Below are positions 1-13,168 of a stretch of DNA of 64,000 nucleotides, one piece after another; positions within the stretch are counted from its first letter, which is position 1; each line of letters starts with the position of its first letter. A model generated the notes under the pieces. That model was not told the DNA's origin. It did not search any database and saw only the letters and a program-made list of their open reading frames with translations. The DNA is from Rattus norvegicus (lineage: Eukaryota; Chordata; Mammalia; Rodentia; Muridae), in contig NC_086024.1 of NCBI RefSeq assembly GCF_036323735.1, forward strand, positions 128,114,053 through 128,178,052, read 5' to 3'. A program made the position numbers and the translations under genes.

Positions 1-689
1 CAACGAGGAGCCAGCAATCTCCAAAAGAGGCGACATCATAGATTGCCAGTATGCAGGGAAAGGGAACCTTCACTTTGAGATGACAATCTTGGGTGACAGG
101 CAGGTGGCCCGACCGCGGAGTGCCAAGCCCCAGGAAAGAGCTGCTTCCTTGTCTCTGCTGTTTCGGTCACTCCCTTTAAACCTGACAGAAAGTCAGGAGC
201 CGTCCTGACACCTCAGGGGTCGTGTCACCCTTTCTTGAGCCCCAGAGAAGTTGACCTGTCAGTCAGCTCTCCTGACCCAGTGCGGATGATGGTCAGGTAG
301 CCAGGAGGGCACTGGAGAGGGCCCAGGCTCAAGTCTGCTGTGTCAAGGGAGTCTTGTTCTTTTTAGTCAGCCCATGCTGCATTAAAGAGCTGGGAATACT
401 CAACCTGGACCCCGCCCTGGACACCGTGGTTAAAAGCATTTGACTTCTGCTTCTAGGCAACGCAGGGTAATGGAGTGGATTTGGCTGAATTTCCTGAAAT
501 ATCCAGAAGATTCCAAATATACGAAACCATGGGCAACAAGACAGTGGTCCACGGATAACTTAGCTTAAGACCTGGAGCTCTGAAGCCATCAAAGGAAACT
601 CGCCAAGATGTAGGCACAGGCCAGGAGTTTCTGTAAAGGACTTGGAGCCCAGGAGGTAACCCCAAGAGCCACCCATGAGGATTGTATGC

Positions 690-1385
690 TACTAAGGATC
701 TTTTGCACTGCAAAGAAAACCACAGTCAGAGCAAAGAGACAGCCTGCTAAAAATCTTTGCCAACCGCACATCAGAAGGGATTATCCAGAGTATATGAAGA
801 GCTGAAGAAAACAGATAAACCACCCAATCAATAAGCGCCAATGAGCTAAATAGGGAGTTCCTTAAAAAAAAAAAAAAAAAGAACAAAAGAAAGTGGCCAA
901 TAAGTCCTTGGCGTCCAACATCCTGAGCCATCAAGGAATTGCAAAGTAAAACAACTTTGAGATTCCTGCTCACACCGGTCTGAATAGCTACCACTGAGAA
1001 ACCAAATGGCAGTGGGGTGGGGGAAAGAGGAGCCTAGATCCTGTAGGCGGGGATGCCAACATCACAGGACTGAGAGGAGCTGCCTCTCAGAAACCTGAGA
1101 CTAGAAACTGCATACAGCTCTGCCGTATCCCTGGGCACACGCCTGTAGGAATCTATCTCATTCCACGGACAGGCTCACACACCCATGCTCGCTAGCTAAG
1201 GCATGGAGCCAATCCACATGTCCATCAGCTGATGAAGTGATAAAGAAAGCATGGTCCGTACAATGGGATGTTTCTCGGCTGTAAAGAAAGGTGAAGCCTT
1301 TTTATCTGGGGAAAAAAAGGGTTAAACCAGAGATTCTTAAGTGAAACCAGATTCAGAAAGGTGAACACTACTTTCTCTTAGATGC
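690..1385 (+). pseudogene. Degenerate L1 fragment (3' part of ORF2 and start of 3' UTR)
   Basis: The order of words follows the end of mammalian L1 ORF2: TTTTGCACTGCAAAGAAAAC, then a block on viewing local and sub-terminal sites, GAATTGCAAAGTAAAACAAC, CTCACACCGGTCTGAATAG, and finally CACATGTCCATCAGCTGATG followed by AATGGGATGTTTCTCGGCTG, equivalent to the usual 'cannot be seen but camera-like' Pro-Met-Asp-His-Gln C-terminal stretch. Frame is broken throughout and there is an internal A tract at 863-879. It is an old, inactive copy. Confidence 0.7.
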
Positions 1386-1398
1386 ACAATTAAGATTT

Positions 1399-1400
1399 TT

Positions 1401-1433
<33 letters not shown>

Positions 1434-1510
1434 TCGGAGCTGGGGACCGAACCCAGGGCCTTGCGCTTGCTAGGCAAGCGCTCTACCACTGAGCTAAATC
1501 CCCAATCCCC
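1399..1510 (-). mobile_element. ID SINE (BC1-derived), minus strand
   Basis: Reverse-complement ID element with A box (TAGCTCAGTGGTAGAGCG) and B box (GGTTCGGTCCC), preceded on the plus strand by an oligo-T tract that is its A tail. Flanked by perfect 13-bp direct repeats ACAATTAAGATTT at 1386-1398 and 1511-1523, so it is an intact retroposition event. Confidence 0.95.
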
Positions 1511-1523
1511 ACAATTAAGATTT

Positions 1524-1525
<2 letters not shown>

Positions 1526-1568
<43 letters not shown>
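1526..1568. repeat. (TG)n microsatellite
   Basis: Uninterrupted TG dinucleotides next to the ID insertion. Confidence 0.97.
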
Positions 1569-1569
<1 letters not shown>

Positions 1570-1843
1570 ATGAGTACAGTCTGTGAGTGTGGAAGAGGAT
1601 CATGGGAGGAGAGGAAGAGGTCTCTCATACAGGAGTTGGGTAAAGGAGGGGACAAAGAAATGCATGTAACATCAAAGCAGGAGGGAAGATTCTTCAGGGG
1701 TAGGAAGGGAATGAGAAGAGAGAAGGGAGAGAGAAGGGGATGATGGAGAACAGTGTATAATGGTGCAGATGTATGAAGATGCCACCACGAAGCCTATTAC
1801 TTCCTATGTCAATTGAAAAATGACAATGACTGATTGTGATAAT

Positions 1844-1912
1844 GGTGGTGGTGGTGATGAGGATGAGGATGGTGATGATGATGGTGGTGGTGGTGATGAT
1901 GATGATGATGAA
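1844..1912. repeat. (GTG/GAT)n trinucleotide-rich array
   Basis: Mixed GGT, GAT and GAG triplets. The long open frames it creates on the minus strand (runs of Ser, Pro, Ile or Thr) are artefacts of the array. Confidence 0.93.
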
Positions 1913-2263
1913 CATCGACCCCCCCCAGCTTTCTGCCTCAAGGAATTTCTAGAGCAGTGTAGGAGGGAGGGCTCCAGGCAGTGACCAGGACAGAGGTGGT
2001 CCCTGCCCTGCGGAGTTCTGAGAAGTGTAGAAGAAGCCAATGGAAAGCAGAGGTCCCACGAGGACATATATGTGGCAAGTGCTGGGATGGGAGGAGAGAT
2101 CAGCAGATCAGGACCCACAGGAGCCCGAAAAAGAAGCAGACTGACACAGCACATTAGACGCACCCAGTAGGCAGGTATTTGAGGGGACAAAGGAGGCTGG
2201 AAACCCTCCCTGAGGGGACCTCATGACACACATCCATGCACTGTGGTGCCCAGGTTGATTGAC

Positions 2264-2345
2264 TCCCTGTTAGCAGTGGGGAAACTGAGGCAACAGAGTC
2301 AGGGACTTGGTGGGATCAAGTCAGCACATGCTAATGGGTAGCCTG
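2264..2345 (+). repeat. MIR-like SINE fragment
   Basis: GGGGAAACTGAGGCAACAGA followed by a degenerate 'no dark rule' continuation (TCAAGTCAGCACATGCTAAT) resembles the core of the mammalian MIR family. Confidence 0.5.
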
Positions 2346-2423
2346 AGAAACCCACCTATGCCTGGACCTAACAGGACGGGGTAGGGGTAGATGAGGCAGG
2401 AATGAATTAAAGAGACTGTCGTA

Positions 2424-2815
2424 GTTTTGTTTCCTGCTGCCATGTTAAAATACCCAGACAAAAGCAACTTAAAGGGCAAAGGTCTATTTTAGCTCACAGT
2501 TTAGTGTACAGTCCATCACGGTGGGGAAGCCAGAGCAGCTGGAGCTCAAGAGAATGAGTCACATCCATCCACAGTCGAGAGGCAGCTGGGAGGCACATTG
2601 AAGCTCAGCTCACACTCACCACTTTATCCAGGATCCCGGCTCAGGGAATGGTCCTGCTCACAATTAGGATGGCTTTGACTTGAGTCACAAGTCAATGAGC
2701 ACAATCAAGACAATCCCTCACAGACACTCTCAGAGGGTAATCAGTGTAGACAGTCTCTCACAGGTTTGCCCAGAGGTCTTTCTCCTAGTATTGAGATGAC
2801 AGTTGATCCTATCAC
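2424..2815. repeat. Rodent interspersed repeat, family not assigned
   Basis: Words such as AAAAGCAACTTAAAGGGCAA, CACAGTTTAGTGTACAGTCC and AATCCCTCACAGACACTCTC belong to a common rodent dispersed repeat ending near 'tgttgatcctatcac'. A related but diverged copy is near 36.62-36.80 kb. I cannot say from sequence alone whether it is an LTR or an L1 3' end. Confidence 0.55.
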
Positions 2816-2919
2816 AGGGGCTCTGAGAGGTCTGGAAGCCATTCTGTCTTTGAACCCATTGAGAACCGGTTTAGAAGGGAATGGAATGATTGCTCAGCTG
2901 TTTAAGGGTCACTTCTCAG

Positions 2920-3104
2920 GGGCTGGGGAGGTGGATTGGTTTGCATGGTACTGCATAAGATCAAGGACAGGAGCTTGGTCCCATTAAGAGCCAGTGTGGT
3001 GGGGCACACCAGTAACTCCAGAGCTGGGGGAGGGGTAGTGACAGGATAGGCAGATGGTTGAAGATTATTATAGAAGAAATCCAAAGGTAGACCTCAGGCA
3101 CCTA

Positions 3105-3105
<1 letters not shown>
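2920..3105 (+). repeat. B4-type SINE (ID-like head, B1-like tail)
   Basis: GGGGCTGGGGAGGTGGATTG at the head, then GCCAGTGTGGTGGGGCACAC and an AACTCCAGAGCTGGGGGAGG segment typical of the B1 part. It runs straight into the CA array that follows, a common arrangement for B4 tails. Confidence 0.65.
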
Positions 3106-3150
<45 letters not shown>

Positions 3151-3584
3151 TACACGCATACACGCACACAGACACACACTCACACACTCACACACTCACA
3201 CACTCTCACTCACACACTCACACAGACACACACACATGTACATGCACTCACACACATTCATTCACAGACATCCACATATACTCGCACACAATCACTCATT
3301 CACATACACTCACACAAGTCACACACTCACACACAAAATCACTCACACACACTCACAGACACATACATGTGCATGTACATGTATGTGCGTACGCACTCAC
3401 ACACATGCACTCAGTCACACACATGCACATACTCACATGTACTCATATATACACATGTGCACACACATGCACACACGCACATGCACTCACTCACATACTC
3501 ACACTCACACACTTACACTTACACACTCACAGACATACATGTGCACACACATGTATTCACTCACACACTTATACTCACACACAC

Positions 3585-3624
<40 letters not shown>
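3106..3624. repeat. Compound CA-rich microsatellite region (about 520 bp)
   Basis: Two pure (CA)n runs (3106-3147 and 3588-3623) flank variants with CACTCA, CATG and ACATAC words. Several overlapping Thr-His open frames here have no coding meaning. Confidence 0.97.
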
Positions 3625-3626
<2 letters not shown>

Positions 3627-6398
3627 GGTCGGGAGGGACAGTAATTTTCCATCTTGAGCCATGTCTTTACCTGGTGCTCTGCCTCTCAACCCTATGTGGG
3701 GTCCTCTCCAGAGGCACCCTACGCTTAGGCCCAGACTGAATGCCAGGCACTGCTGGGACACCACAGGCCTTGAGGACATCATTGACATCATTAGACACTT
3801 CTCCTGGGTTTCAAAGTCTTTGGTGACTCATGCCCTCAGGCTGCCCTAGTGGTTTGTGGCTGGTTCCCTGGGAACTGAAAGGGTTGTAGGCCTAATTGGC
3901 CTTCATTAGATTGACTATGCTCTGCTGAGGAGGACCTCCTACCCTGGTCCACAGAGCAGCCCAGGTCCACAAGCAGTGACGAACCAGGCCAGCACTGGCT
4001 TGTCCTTGTACTTCAGAAGTCATTCCCTTGCTCCCTCCAGGGTTAAGGACCCTGAACCTGCTTCCTGAACACTGTGAGGTACCTCATGCAAAGGGTAGGC
4101 CAGGCCCTGAACATGATGTCTTCATGGCCTTGGCAATGTCGCTGGGTAGAGATAACAGAGCCACACAGCTGCTTCACAGGACAATTTTATGGTCCAGTCT
4201 GTACTTGGGATGTGTGTCCTCTCTCCTCTCTCCTGTCACCACAAGGTTGTCAAGGGAGCTGTCTTGCTCCTCTAAGGTTTGAGGACACAGGGCATATTGA
4301 CAACTTGTCCTTGCCCCAGACAGTGTCCTAGGATATGCCCTGGTTCTGTGTGGTTTTCTAGGGAAGTGAGGAGGTCTGTTAAAGATTTGAGTTGTTCCAG
4401 GACCTGTTTCATGTCCCTCAGGGCCCAGGGAGGCCACTGAGGCTTAGAATCGTCTCAGGGCGTCACAGCAACCTCAGTCTGAGCCTACCTTTCTGATCTG
4501 GCCCAAAAGCAAAGCTTGTCCTCGCTCAGTTCCTTCACAAGTTCCCAACTCTTCCCCTGCCTCAGTGCCTGAAGCCCTGGCACTGCTGGGCAGTTTGACA
4601 CAGACCCAATGCCTCCTAAGGAAGGAGGTGTGGGGTAGGGCCACCAGTCCCTCTCACAGCCTGCCCCGCATAGAGACCCATTGTCTGTGGACACAAGGAA
4701 CTGACTCTCAGCAGCTGCTAGCCATTTACAGGCGCTGGGCATCTATGGGGAGGCCTGTGCCAGGGCGTCCACCACCCATGGAGGCCTTGGGGTCAGTGTG
4801 GGGGTGAAGCTGTTTTGCATTTCTCACCTGTGACCATGGGTTGGGGCTAGACTTGAAACCACAGATAAACCACAGGGCTTTGGTGCTTGTGCAACTTGAA
4901 CCCAGGCCTCACATCTAGAGTTTCTAGGGGGAAACCCAGTGAAATAAACACCATATTCGAATTCTAGGTCACCACGCTAGTGGGTGGGGGTATGCAGACA
5001 GATAATGCTGTGCTTAGCTTATCTTGTGTCCACCAGTTCTTTTGCAGCCATGATGGAAGTCCCCCCTTTTCATCGCCAGCCACCCAGGTGCCCCGGTTTT
5101 CTGCTGACAACTGGGCCAGAAAGGCAGCCACACTATGATATGGATAAAGCCTTTCTCAGTGTCTGAAGGGGGTAAGTAAGGTAGGGTAGGGTCAGTGGGT
5201 CACCTGGACTATATTTGGCTGCAAAACACAGGGGATGACAAGCCGGTCCCTGGCTGGGATGCTTAGAACTTTGGTCCTACACTCGGTATAGCCCTCAAAG
5301 CCTTGTCTCTGCCCCCAGCTTCTTCTCAGTCTTTCCTGTGCATGCAGCATCTCCCAGATGTGCACCACTGGTCTGGCCAGTCCCAGGCTGGAGATAGCCA
5401 ACAGTAAGGAGTCCTCCTCAGTCTCACCAGGAGCTGTGTCTTCACCCAGATTCAGCCCCACACTGGACGTTCCTCCTCCTGGGCTTCTATCTCTGAGTCT
5501 CATAGCCACCAACCAACCCCATTTCGTCTTTCCCTTTCTCTGCTTTGCTCTGCTCCTGACTTCTGGCCTGCTAGAGTGAACCCATCTTCCTCGCACCCAG
5601 AGGCTCCTCCTCCCTGGGTGTCCATTGCTCAGTTTTGGGCACTGATTATCCACACTGGCTTTGAATCAGGAGCTGGAGTAAAGTGCAGGCTCTGGGCTGG
5701 CAAGCCATTCAGCATGTTTAACGCTATCTGTTTGAGTCATGATAACCCGAAGGAAGCCACAGACCAATCCAAGGAGTTCCAGGATCCACAGACAGCTAGA
5801 GCAGATACCTGCTTCCTTCCCGCCTCCCTAGCAGAACACTAGTTCTCTTCCTATAGCCCGTCCGCCCTTCCCTGTGCCTAGCAGAGGTGAGATTTCATGG
5901 TCTCAGGATTTCATGGTCTCAGGCCTGGTCACTCCAGTCCTTAGCCTCTAGTTTAGGTGGCTTCTGGGTCCTGCAGGTCTAGTCAAAGGACAGGAGAGGA
6001 AAAGCCAGCTGGGAGCTTCTGGGAATGGTCTTGCTCTTGAGGAAGATAAACGGGAAGAGGTGAGCCTCACCTCTGAGGGCCCACTGTGTGTCCTCCTTGC
6101 TTTAAGTGAGAGCAACTTAAGGGGAAAGATGCAGATAAATGTTCCTCAGGGTTAGAACGCCCGAGGGCAGTCTAGAGGGTGGCGCTTGAACAAAGACTAG
6201 AGTTTGGCAATGGAGTTTGTCCTGAAGGTGTCTAGGGATGGGAGTCAAGCAGAGGATAGATCTGCAGTGAGCTTGTGGCCGGGAGTATGAAGATCAAGGA
6301 TGGAGACACTAGGAGACTGCGGGAGGTCTGGAGGCCGTGAGGAGGACAGGAAGTGAGGTGGGTATTGGAGGGTCCTGAGAAAGGGAGGCGAGGTCTAG

Positions 6399-6738
6399 CA
6401 CTGTGTGTGTGTACTCACTGTGTGAGTGTATATATGTGTGTGTGTGCACGTGCAGATGTATGTACATGCATGTGTGAATGTGTGTATGTGCCTGTGTGCC
6501 TATCTGCCTGTGTGTGCATGTGCGTGTGCATGTGCATGCATGTGTGTGTGCCTCTGTGTGTGTGCATGTGTGCATGTGTGTGTGAGTGTGTGCCTATGTG
6601 TGCATGTGTGTGTCTGTGTGTGTGCCTATGTGTGCATGTGTGCGTCTGTGTGTGTGCCTGTGAGTGTGTGCCTATGTGTGCATGTGTGCATGTGTGTGTG
6701 TGTGCCTATGTGTGCATGCATGTGTGTATGCGTGTGTA
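6399..6738. repeat. TG-rich compound microsatellite
   Basis: TGTG with CATG and GCCTATG interruptions; a TGTGCCTATGTGTGCATGTG motif recurs at least four times, giving a minisatellite-like second level. The Cys-Val open frames are repeat artefacts. Confidence 0.95.
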
Positions 6739-7639
6739 GGGTGGGGAGCTGCAAGGGAACCTGTGACTGAGCAGAGATGTTATTGTGATTCAGTTACTGA
6801 GAAGGGGCCTGATTCAGGAAATGATCTGAGAATGAGCATGCGTAAGAGACAGGAGAGTCTGTTTCATGAGAGGGGAAGATTAAGGACCCCAAGCCAGTCA
6901 GAGAAAGACCCCTGACTCCTAGCTCAGGAGCCCCTGCCTAGGCCTCAGATGAAGCCTTTCTGTGTAGGGAAGGCAGTCTGGAAGTTTGCACCGCATAACA
7001 TGGGTGTCTGTAGTGACTGGGTTGCCTCTTTCTGAATGTGTCAATCATTTCTAGGAACAGGTGTGAAGCCAGGGCAAATACAGAGTGAACCAGGAGCAAG
7101 TGGCAGGTTGTCTAGAAGAGGGACTGACTGATGTCTGGTAAGGGGAGGAGTGGGAAAGCCCCCAAGAGCCTTGAGGTCATGAACCCAAAGTTCAAGGTCA
7201 TGTGTTTTGCTCAGACCACCTTCTACTGCATAGGACAGGTGGGGATGGACGGAAGCCAAGGCTGGCTCTGTCCGGCGGGTCTGAAGAAATGAGAGCTGAG
7301 GGCGCTTGCAGGGAGCAAGGACAAGAATTGACAGCTGAGGGGACTGTGGCACAGAACCCAATGATGTCATCTCAGCATTTCAACCTAGACAGGTTTGAAC
7401 CTGTGACCCACTAAATAGGCACAACACAAGCAAGCAAAATTTCAGGTACAACGACTACTGAGGCAGTGAGGCAGGGAGACAGGAGGAGCCAATGCAGTGT
7501 GGAAAAGGAAGCTGTTGTCACTGTGAGAATCAGAGTCCCTTCTCTCAGCAGACATTGAAGCTTAGTCCTACACGGAAGGGTCAAGGAGGTATCCCTAAAG
7601 AAAGATCCTAGGGTGGCAAAGACAGACTAGATCCCTCTT

Positions 7640-8062
7640 AATACACGCACATGCACAGCACACATTCACACATGCGCACACACGCATGCACACATACACA
7701 ATACACACGCACATACACACACATTCACATGCACACATACACACACATATTCACATGTGCATACACACTCGCACATACACACACGCACGCACACCCATAC
7801 ACACTCACACATTCACACGCATACACATACACACACGCACACATACACACATGCACACACACATGCACACACACATGCACCCACACGCACGCACACACAT
7901 ACACATACATACACACCTTCACACGCACACATTCACACATGCACACACGCATGCACACATACACACATACACACACATTCACATGTGCACACACACATGC
8001 ACACATACACACTCGCACATACACACACATACACACGTTCACATGCACACATGCACATGCAC
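7640..8062. repeat. CA-rich compound microsatellite
   Basis: CACA with CATG, CATAC and CACGC variants over about 420 bp; open in several frames on both strands because TAA/TAG/TGA cannot form in most phases. Confidence 0.95.
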
Positions 8063-10485
8063 CACAGTGCTGTGAGAGCAACTGGGCTTCCATCTGTCAT
8101 TCCAGTCAGCTGCCCATGCACCACGGACCCTTTCTCCTCTGATGTCTTTCTTTCTGCCCTGTGTCTGGGCACAGAGCCCAGCGTGGTGGCGGTGTGACTG
8201 TTTATCATCAAGAGCACCATTTCTCAAGGCTCGGTTCCTGTGGGGCACTTAAAAACCCGGATACATTATTAATAACCGTCTCCTTCATTCCTGCGCCTAA
8301 TTAGGAGAGGCAAATTATGAATCAGGTTCGTGTCTCTCTGGTGGGGGGGGCATCGACAGCTTTTCCTGGGTGAGGAAAAGATTACAGGGAGGTCTGGGCA
8401 AGAGCAGGAACAGCAGGTCACAAACTGGTGTAATTAGCTTTCCTTCTGTGGGGACCGAGAAACATGATCCCCTTACTTCTCACCCAAATAGCCCTCTTTG
8501 TTAGGTTCCCCAAAGTAAATATTTGTTACTGTGGAAGCCTGGCCCAACCTTTTCCTGTCTGCCTTGGTCCCCTTCTCAAATCTGTCATGCCTGCTGGCCC
8601 CTTCCCTGTCCAGAAGTGACAAGGAGGTGGCATGTCTAGAAAGCTCTGGGTGACCACTGAGCTGACCTCCTTGTCCTGGCCCTGCTGCTCACCCACTCCT
8701 GCACTGTGTGGTACACTGGACTAGATGCTGGGAACCCCAGGGACCCCGTCCTCATGACCCCAGTGACCTGCAGGAGAATGGGCGTTAATTAAATAATCAT
8801 CAAGAAAATGCAGGCTGGGATTCCAACGTCTTCCAGACACATATTGGTGCAGGTGTCTAAGAAACGAACACCACAAAGCAAACAGTAATGGCCTGTATGG
8901 GGGCAGGGCTGGGGGTGGGGGAGGGGGTGGAGATGGGGCTGGGGAGCTGACTGAAGATGGTGAACTCAGTCGTAGCCTGTGGATGGGAAGACACTCTTGC
9001 CATCTACAGTAAATGCCCAGCAGAGCCTCCTCACTCTCCAGCATCAACGATGTCAGGTAGATCTCTCCCCTTCACAAAGGTCTATAACCCATGATGGAGG
9101 GAGGCCTTGTGAAAGCCCAGGTTGGTAGAAGTGGTCTTGTTTAAACAATTCATTTCAGAGAAATAACTGACCAGGGTCACCTTGGACCAGTGGGTAATAA
9201 ACTCTGGTCTGAAGACTGACTCTGGCCACTGATGGTTTATAAATAAGGTTTTACTGGAGCACAGACACATACATTTACTGAGCTAAATAGTTGCGCCAGG
9301 GACTATGTGGCTGCAAGGACTGGAATATCTAATGTGTGGCCTTTGACAAAAGTCTGTTTACTTCTAAGGGATACCATTTTTACCCAAAATTCTTCAGCAA
9401 TTTTCATAGCAGAGTCTTGGTCTGCCTTGAAATTTCATCTCATGTGTATTGTGGAGGTGAACATTCTGGTCCTTTCGTCTTATTTATTTGTTTGTTTATT
9501 ATTAATTAATTAATTTAACCAGATATCACACCAGTTCCGTAGGGTAATCTCTAGGTTTGTGACCCTGGGCTCTGTCTTTTCTAGGGTTAAGGGTAGCACT
9601 GTGATATCCAGTGAAACACAGCAGACAGCCAAGGGGCCTCAGTTTGCATCTTGACCTGATAAACCATCCCGGCTAAGTCAGCCCCCGCCCCCACAGCCAG
9701 AGCACATACATCTCACTGCCCTCAAGTTCTCATCCACAGAAGCGCTGACAGCCTCCCCTGGGAGGCTTGAGGAAACTGCCTTCTGGTGTGAGCAAGGACT
9801 GTGGGGACTCTGCTTTGGTTGTCACTGGACCAGCCCCGCAGCCCTTCTTGGGGACAATCTGCTGCACTGGTTACTACAGAGACAAAGTGTCTCAAATGGT
9901 GTTCTCGACCAGTGCCTGGCAAGTGTCACCTGCTGGGGACATATGGCAGGGCTTGGTGCTCTCAGTTTCTTCTCATGCTTCTTGCCTCCTCTGTGGTGGG
10001 TCCCACATACTCCCCTGGAAACACCTGGCTTTAATCCTCGTGTCCTGAGGACAAGTTCTACGTCAAGACACGGAGACACCAGGCCACTAAGAGCTGACAG
10101 TCCTTGGCAGCCTTGCAGGATGAAATTCTATCCCGAGGAGGTGCACATGAACTCTGTGTTCTGGATGACTGCCTCCTAGAACCTCCTGCCCATTCCTGGG
10201 TTTCTGGCCAGGGCCTACGTCTTGTCTAAAAGTCTCTGGTGAGTGACAGTAGGGTCAGCTCTGTCCTAGCTCAGGCCACCAAAGCACCACGTACTGAGAA
10301 GATCCCTCTGCTCCTAGGGACTTGTTTAACAAAAGAAAGAAAACTAACATGTCTGTGGCTTTGGGACAAAAGTATACTTAAAAGAACAAGTATCCATGCT
10401 GGTCACACAGGGGCACTCTGCCCAATAGAGTAGCTACAAACCACATTCGACTACTTAAGCTTGCTTTAAACAATCAATGTAGCAG

Positions 10486-10860
10486 GGGCTGGAGAGATAG
10501 CTCAGTCAATAAAGAGCCTGCTGTACAAGCATGAGGCCCCAAGTCTGATGCCTAGAATCTGCCTAACAATTCTGGAGGAACAAACTTAGAATCCCAGCCC
10601 TTAGGGGGCAGAGACAGGTGGGTCTTTAAGGCTCGTAGGTACCCTGTCTACATCACAATTAAGAGTTCCTATCTCGAACAGATAACCGCCACCCTAAGAT
10701 GAAAACATGAAATGAGGAATGTCACCCCAAACCACTCTGGCCTTCATGTGCATTTAAACACGCATACGCACATGCACACATGTACACACACACGCACACA
10801 CACACACGCACACGCACACGCACACGCACTCATGCATGCATGCACACACACAGAGTAAAA
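10486..10860 (+). repeat. B4-type SINE with CA-rich tail
   Basis: Head GGGGCTGGAGAGATAGCTCA, then CTGCTGTACAAGCATGAGGC, an AATCCCAGCCCTTAGGGGGC B1-like part, and a terminal CA/ACGCAC array. This order is the B4 structure. Confidence 0.75.
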
Positions 10861-11614
10861 CCAGGCATTCAGTTCCTCGGTGACACTTGCCCTTTGTCAA
10901 GTGTCCCAGCCACAGAGGGAGATGATGACTACCAAGCTACACAGACATAAACATGACCATTGGAAGTTTGTTGGATGACTGGATGGCACTGGGTTGGACT
11001 TATGAGGACAGGAGTCCCCTTTGCAAATGGCAGACCATAACTACTTTACTTACCCTACCCAAAGCAAAAGAAAACAGGATGGCTCTCTCATTTCACCATT
11101 GTTGTCAAAGTGTGTGTTTCTTGCATTTTTCCTTCATTCTCAGATTCCTCCCATCAGAAGAGCAGCACAGCAGTAACCAGAGAGGCAAAGTCACATCGGA
11201 GCCTCTGAGTGGGAAGGCTTCCACTATTACCCCTGGAGCAGACCACAGTGGTGTGAGTCATTCTCCCAGTACTTCAGCTCTGACCAGCCAGGCGAGACCT
11301 GTGGCCCTTCCAACCCCACATGCAGCTCACACATGGCAGGGTGAGTGGAATGTCATAAAGCAGCCATTATTTTGTTGAGACAACAGTGAAACCTTCTGTG
11401 ATTGACAGACAGGCCACTGTAGGGACACCAGTCAGGCCCAAGCCCATGATCCTGTTACTGCAGCACCCACGGATAATTCCTCTACCCTTAGCTTGTCCCG
11501 AGCCTGATGATGCTGAGACTGTGTGGAAGGTCTCCCTAGCAACAAGCTCCACCTAGGCCTTTCCTCTAGCTAGACATGCAGATTCTTCTAAAGACTAAGG
11601 TCACACCACCTGGT

Positions 11615-11705
11615 CACCTCGGCCTCTGAACATTTGTAAGTCACTTCACCTCCCTGGCTCTCAAAGGTCTACCTGCCCAATTGGAGTGGTGATCTAAGGC
11701 TAAGT
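11615..11705 (-). repeat. MIR-like fragment
   Basis: GTAAGTCACTTCACCTCCCT with following CTCTCAAAGGTCTACCTG resembles the reverse of the MIR core. Confidence 0.4.
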
Positions 11706-12161
11706 CAGAGCCCCCAACATCATCACAACTGGCATCTCAGGCTGCCTGTGGCATCTCAGTGCTTAGGGGTTTCTCTGGCCTCTGCTCACTCAATGATGAA
11801 CAACTGTTTATTTCTGGGAACCCTCTTCCGACTCCTGAGTTAAGTGCAGAAAGAAGCCTGCATGTAACAGCCAGCGGCAGACAAGAAAGCCAGCTCGGGC
11901 TTCTGGTAAGCATTGCTCAGATCTGGCCAATCCAAGGAGGCCGACTTAATAGCCTTCTCACGGGATAGTCTGAGTTTCTAAGCCTTCAAAATGGCCCCCA
12001 GCTACTAAGAAACTGCACAGAGAAACTGTCTGTAACAGGATTAGGCATTTAGAGACCCAGACATTCTTTCCACCCACAATTCTCTCTGCAAAGGCAGGCA
12101 GGGGGTGTGCACCTCTGCTGCCCATGGTCCAATTCATCCTAAGTGTGAGATCAAGAAACTC

Positions 12162-12266
12162 GGGGTTGGGGATTCAGCTCAGTGGTAGAGCGCTTGCCTA
12201 GGAAGCGCAAGGCCCTGGGTTCGGTCCCCAGCTCCGAAAAAAAGAACCAAAAAAAAAAAAAAAAAA
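12162..12266 (+). mobile_element. ID SINE (BC1-derived)
   Basis: Full ID body with A and B boxes, CAGCTCCG end and a long A tail interrupted by GAACC. Flanked by the 9-bp direct repeat AAGAAACTC at 12153-12161 and 12267-12275. Confidence 0.95.
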
Positions 12267-12884
12267 AAGAAACTCATTCACTCTGAACCAGGGTGCCTAG
12301 GGGTAGAGGGTAGGAAATAGTGATCTGACTGATGACAAGGGTCACAGAGAAACTTGGAGCAGAGAACAGACTCTAGCCACATTGCCTTGACAGAAGGTGG
12401 AGTAGGAACATTAACCAAGACATGATTTGCTTTGACCCACCCAAAACCTCTCCATCTTGACCAAGCAGAAGATCCAAGAACAGAGTCTTTGTAAAGGCTG
12501 TTGAGACCTGGACTCACCTAACCGGAGAGGTGACACTACCTCCTTCCAAGAAGAGCCCCTTCGATAACTATAAACCATGGAGGAACAGAGATCCTCGGAA
12601 CCCTTCCAGACAGGGCACTTCTAAATTGGATCACATCAGTCAACCTGCAGGATAATTCAGTTCTATAATGTGAACCAGATTCCTTCTCCTCATATAAAGA
12701 AGTAAAGACGGCAGTGACAAGCACCACTGCTTTACATTCATTTGAAAGGACATGGTGGGCCACCACAGGGATATACCAGGCTGTCTCTGTGCTGTCACAG
12801 GTATTTGTTGGTTTCCGGCCATGTGTTAAAATGCAAGCAAATTCCAAAGGTTTCAGAAAATGTTGTAGAAGAACTCTGAATGGC

Positions 12885-13122
12885 AGGGGGCTGGGAGGAC
12901 GGCTCATCCAGAAAAGTGTCCCTGTTGTGAACACAAGGACCTGAGTTCCATCCTACCATCCGCGTGAAAAAGCCAGGCATGGTGGTGAAGAGACAGGAAG
13001 GTCCCTGGAATCTGTTTGTTAGCCAGTCTTGTATACTTGCAAGCTCCAGGTCAGTGAGAGACTCTCTCTTAAAATTTAAGGTGAATGGTACCTGAAGAAC
13101 ATCACTGGAAGTTGACTTTTTG
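12885..13122 (+). repeat. B4-type SINE
   Basis: GGGGGCTGGGAGGACGGCTC head, GGACCTGAGTTCCATCC B-box region, AAGCCAGGCATGGTGGTG, and CAGTGAGAGACTCTCTCTTA near the end. It runs into the next CA array. Confidence 0.75.

Positions 13123-13168
<46 letters not shown>

Noticed and set aside
1844..1912. GATGATG-rich stretch as the reverse complement of an Ile-rich transmembrane exon of Prima1
   Set aside because: It is a pure triplet repeat with no splice sites and no flanking Trp-Trp-Ser or basic tail codons; the same holds for 28266-28310.
3054..3739. Thr/His-rich open frames
   Set aside because: Direct products of CA microsatellite sequence.
6353..6770. Cys/Val-rich open frames, superficially like a cysteine-rich peptide
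   Set aside because: Products of TG-rich microsatellite sequence in several overlapping frames.
12162..12266. tRNA gene (A and B box present)
   Set aside because: This and the similar copies at 1.4, 45.4, 48.7, 56.4 and 62.6 kb are ID SINEs with A tails and target duplications, not tRNA genes.
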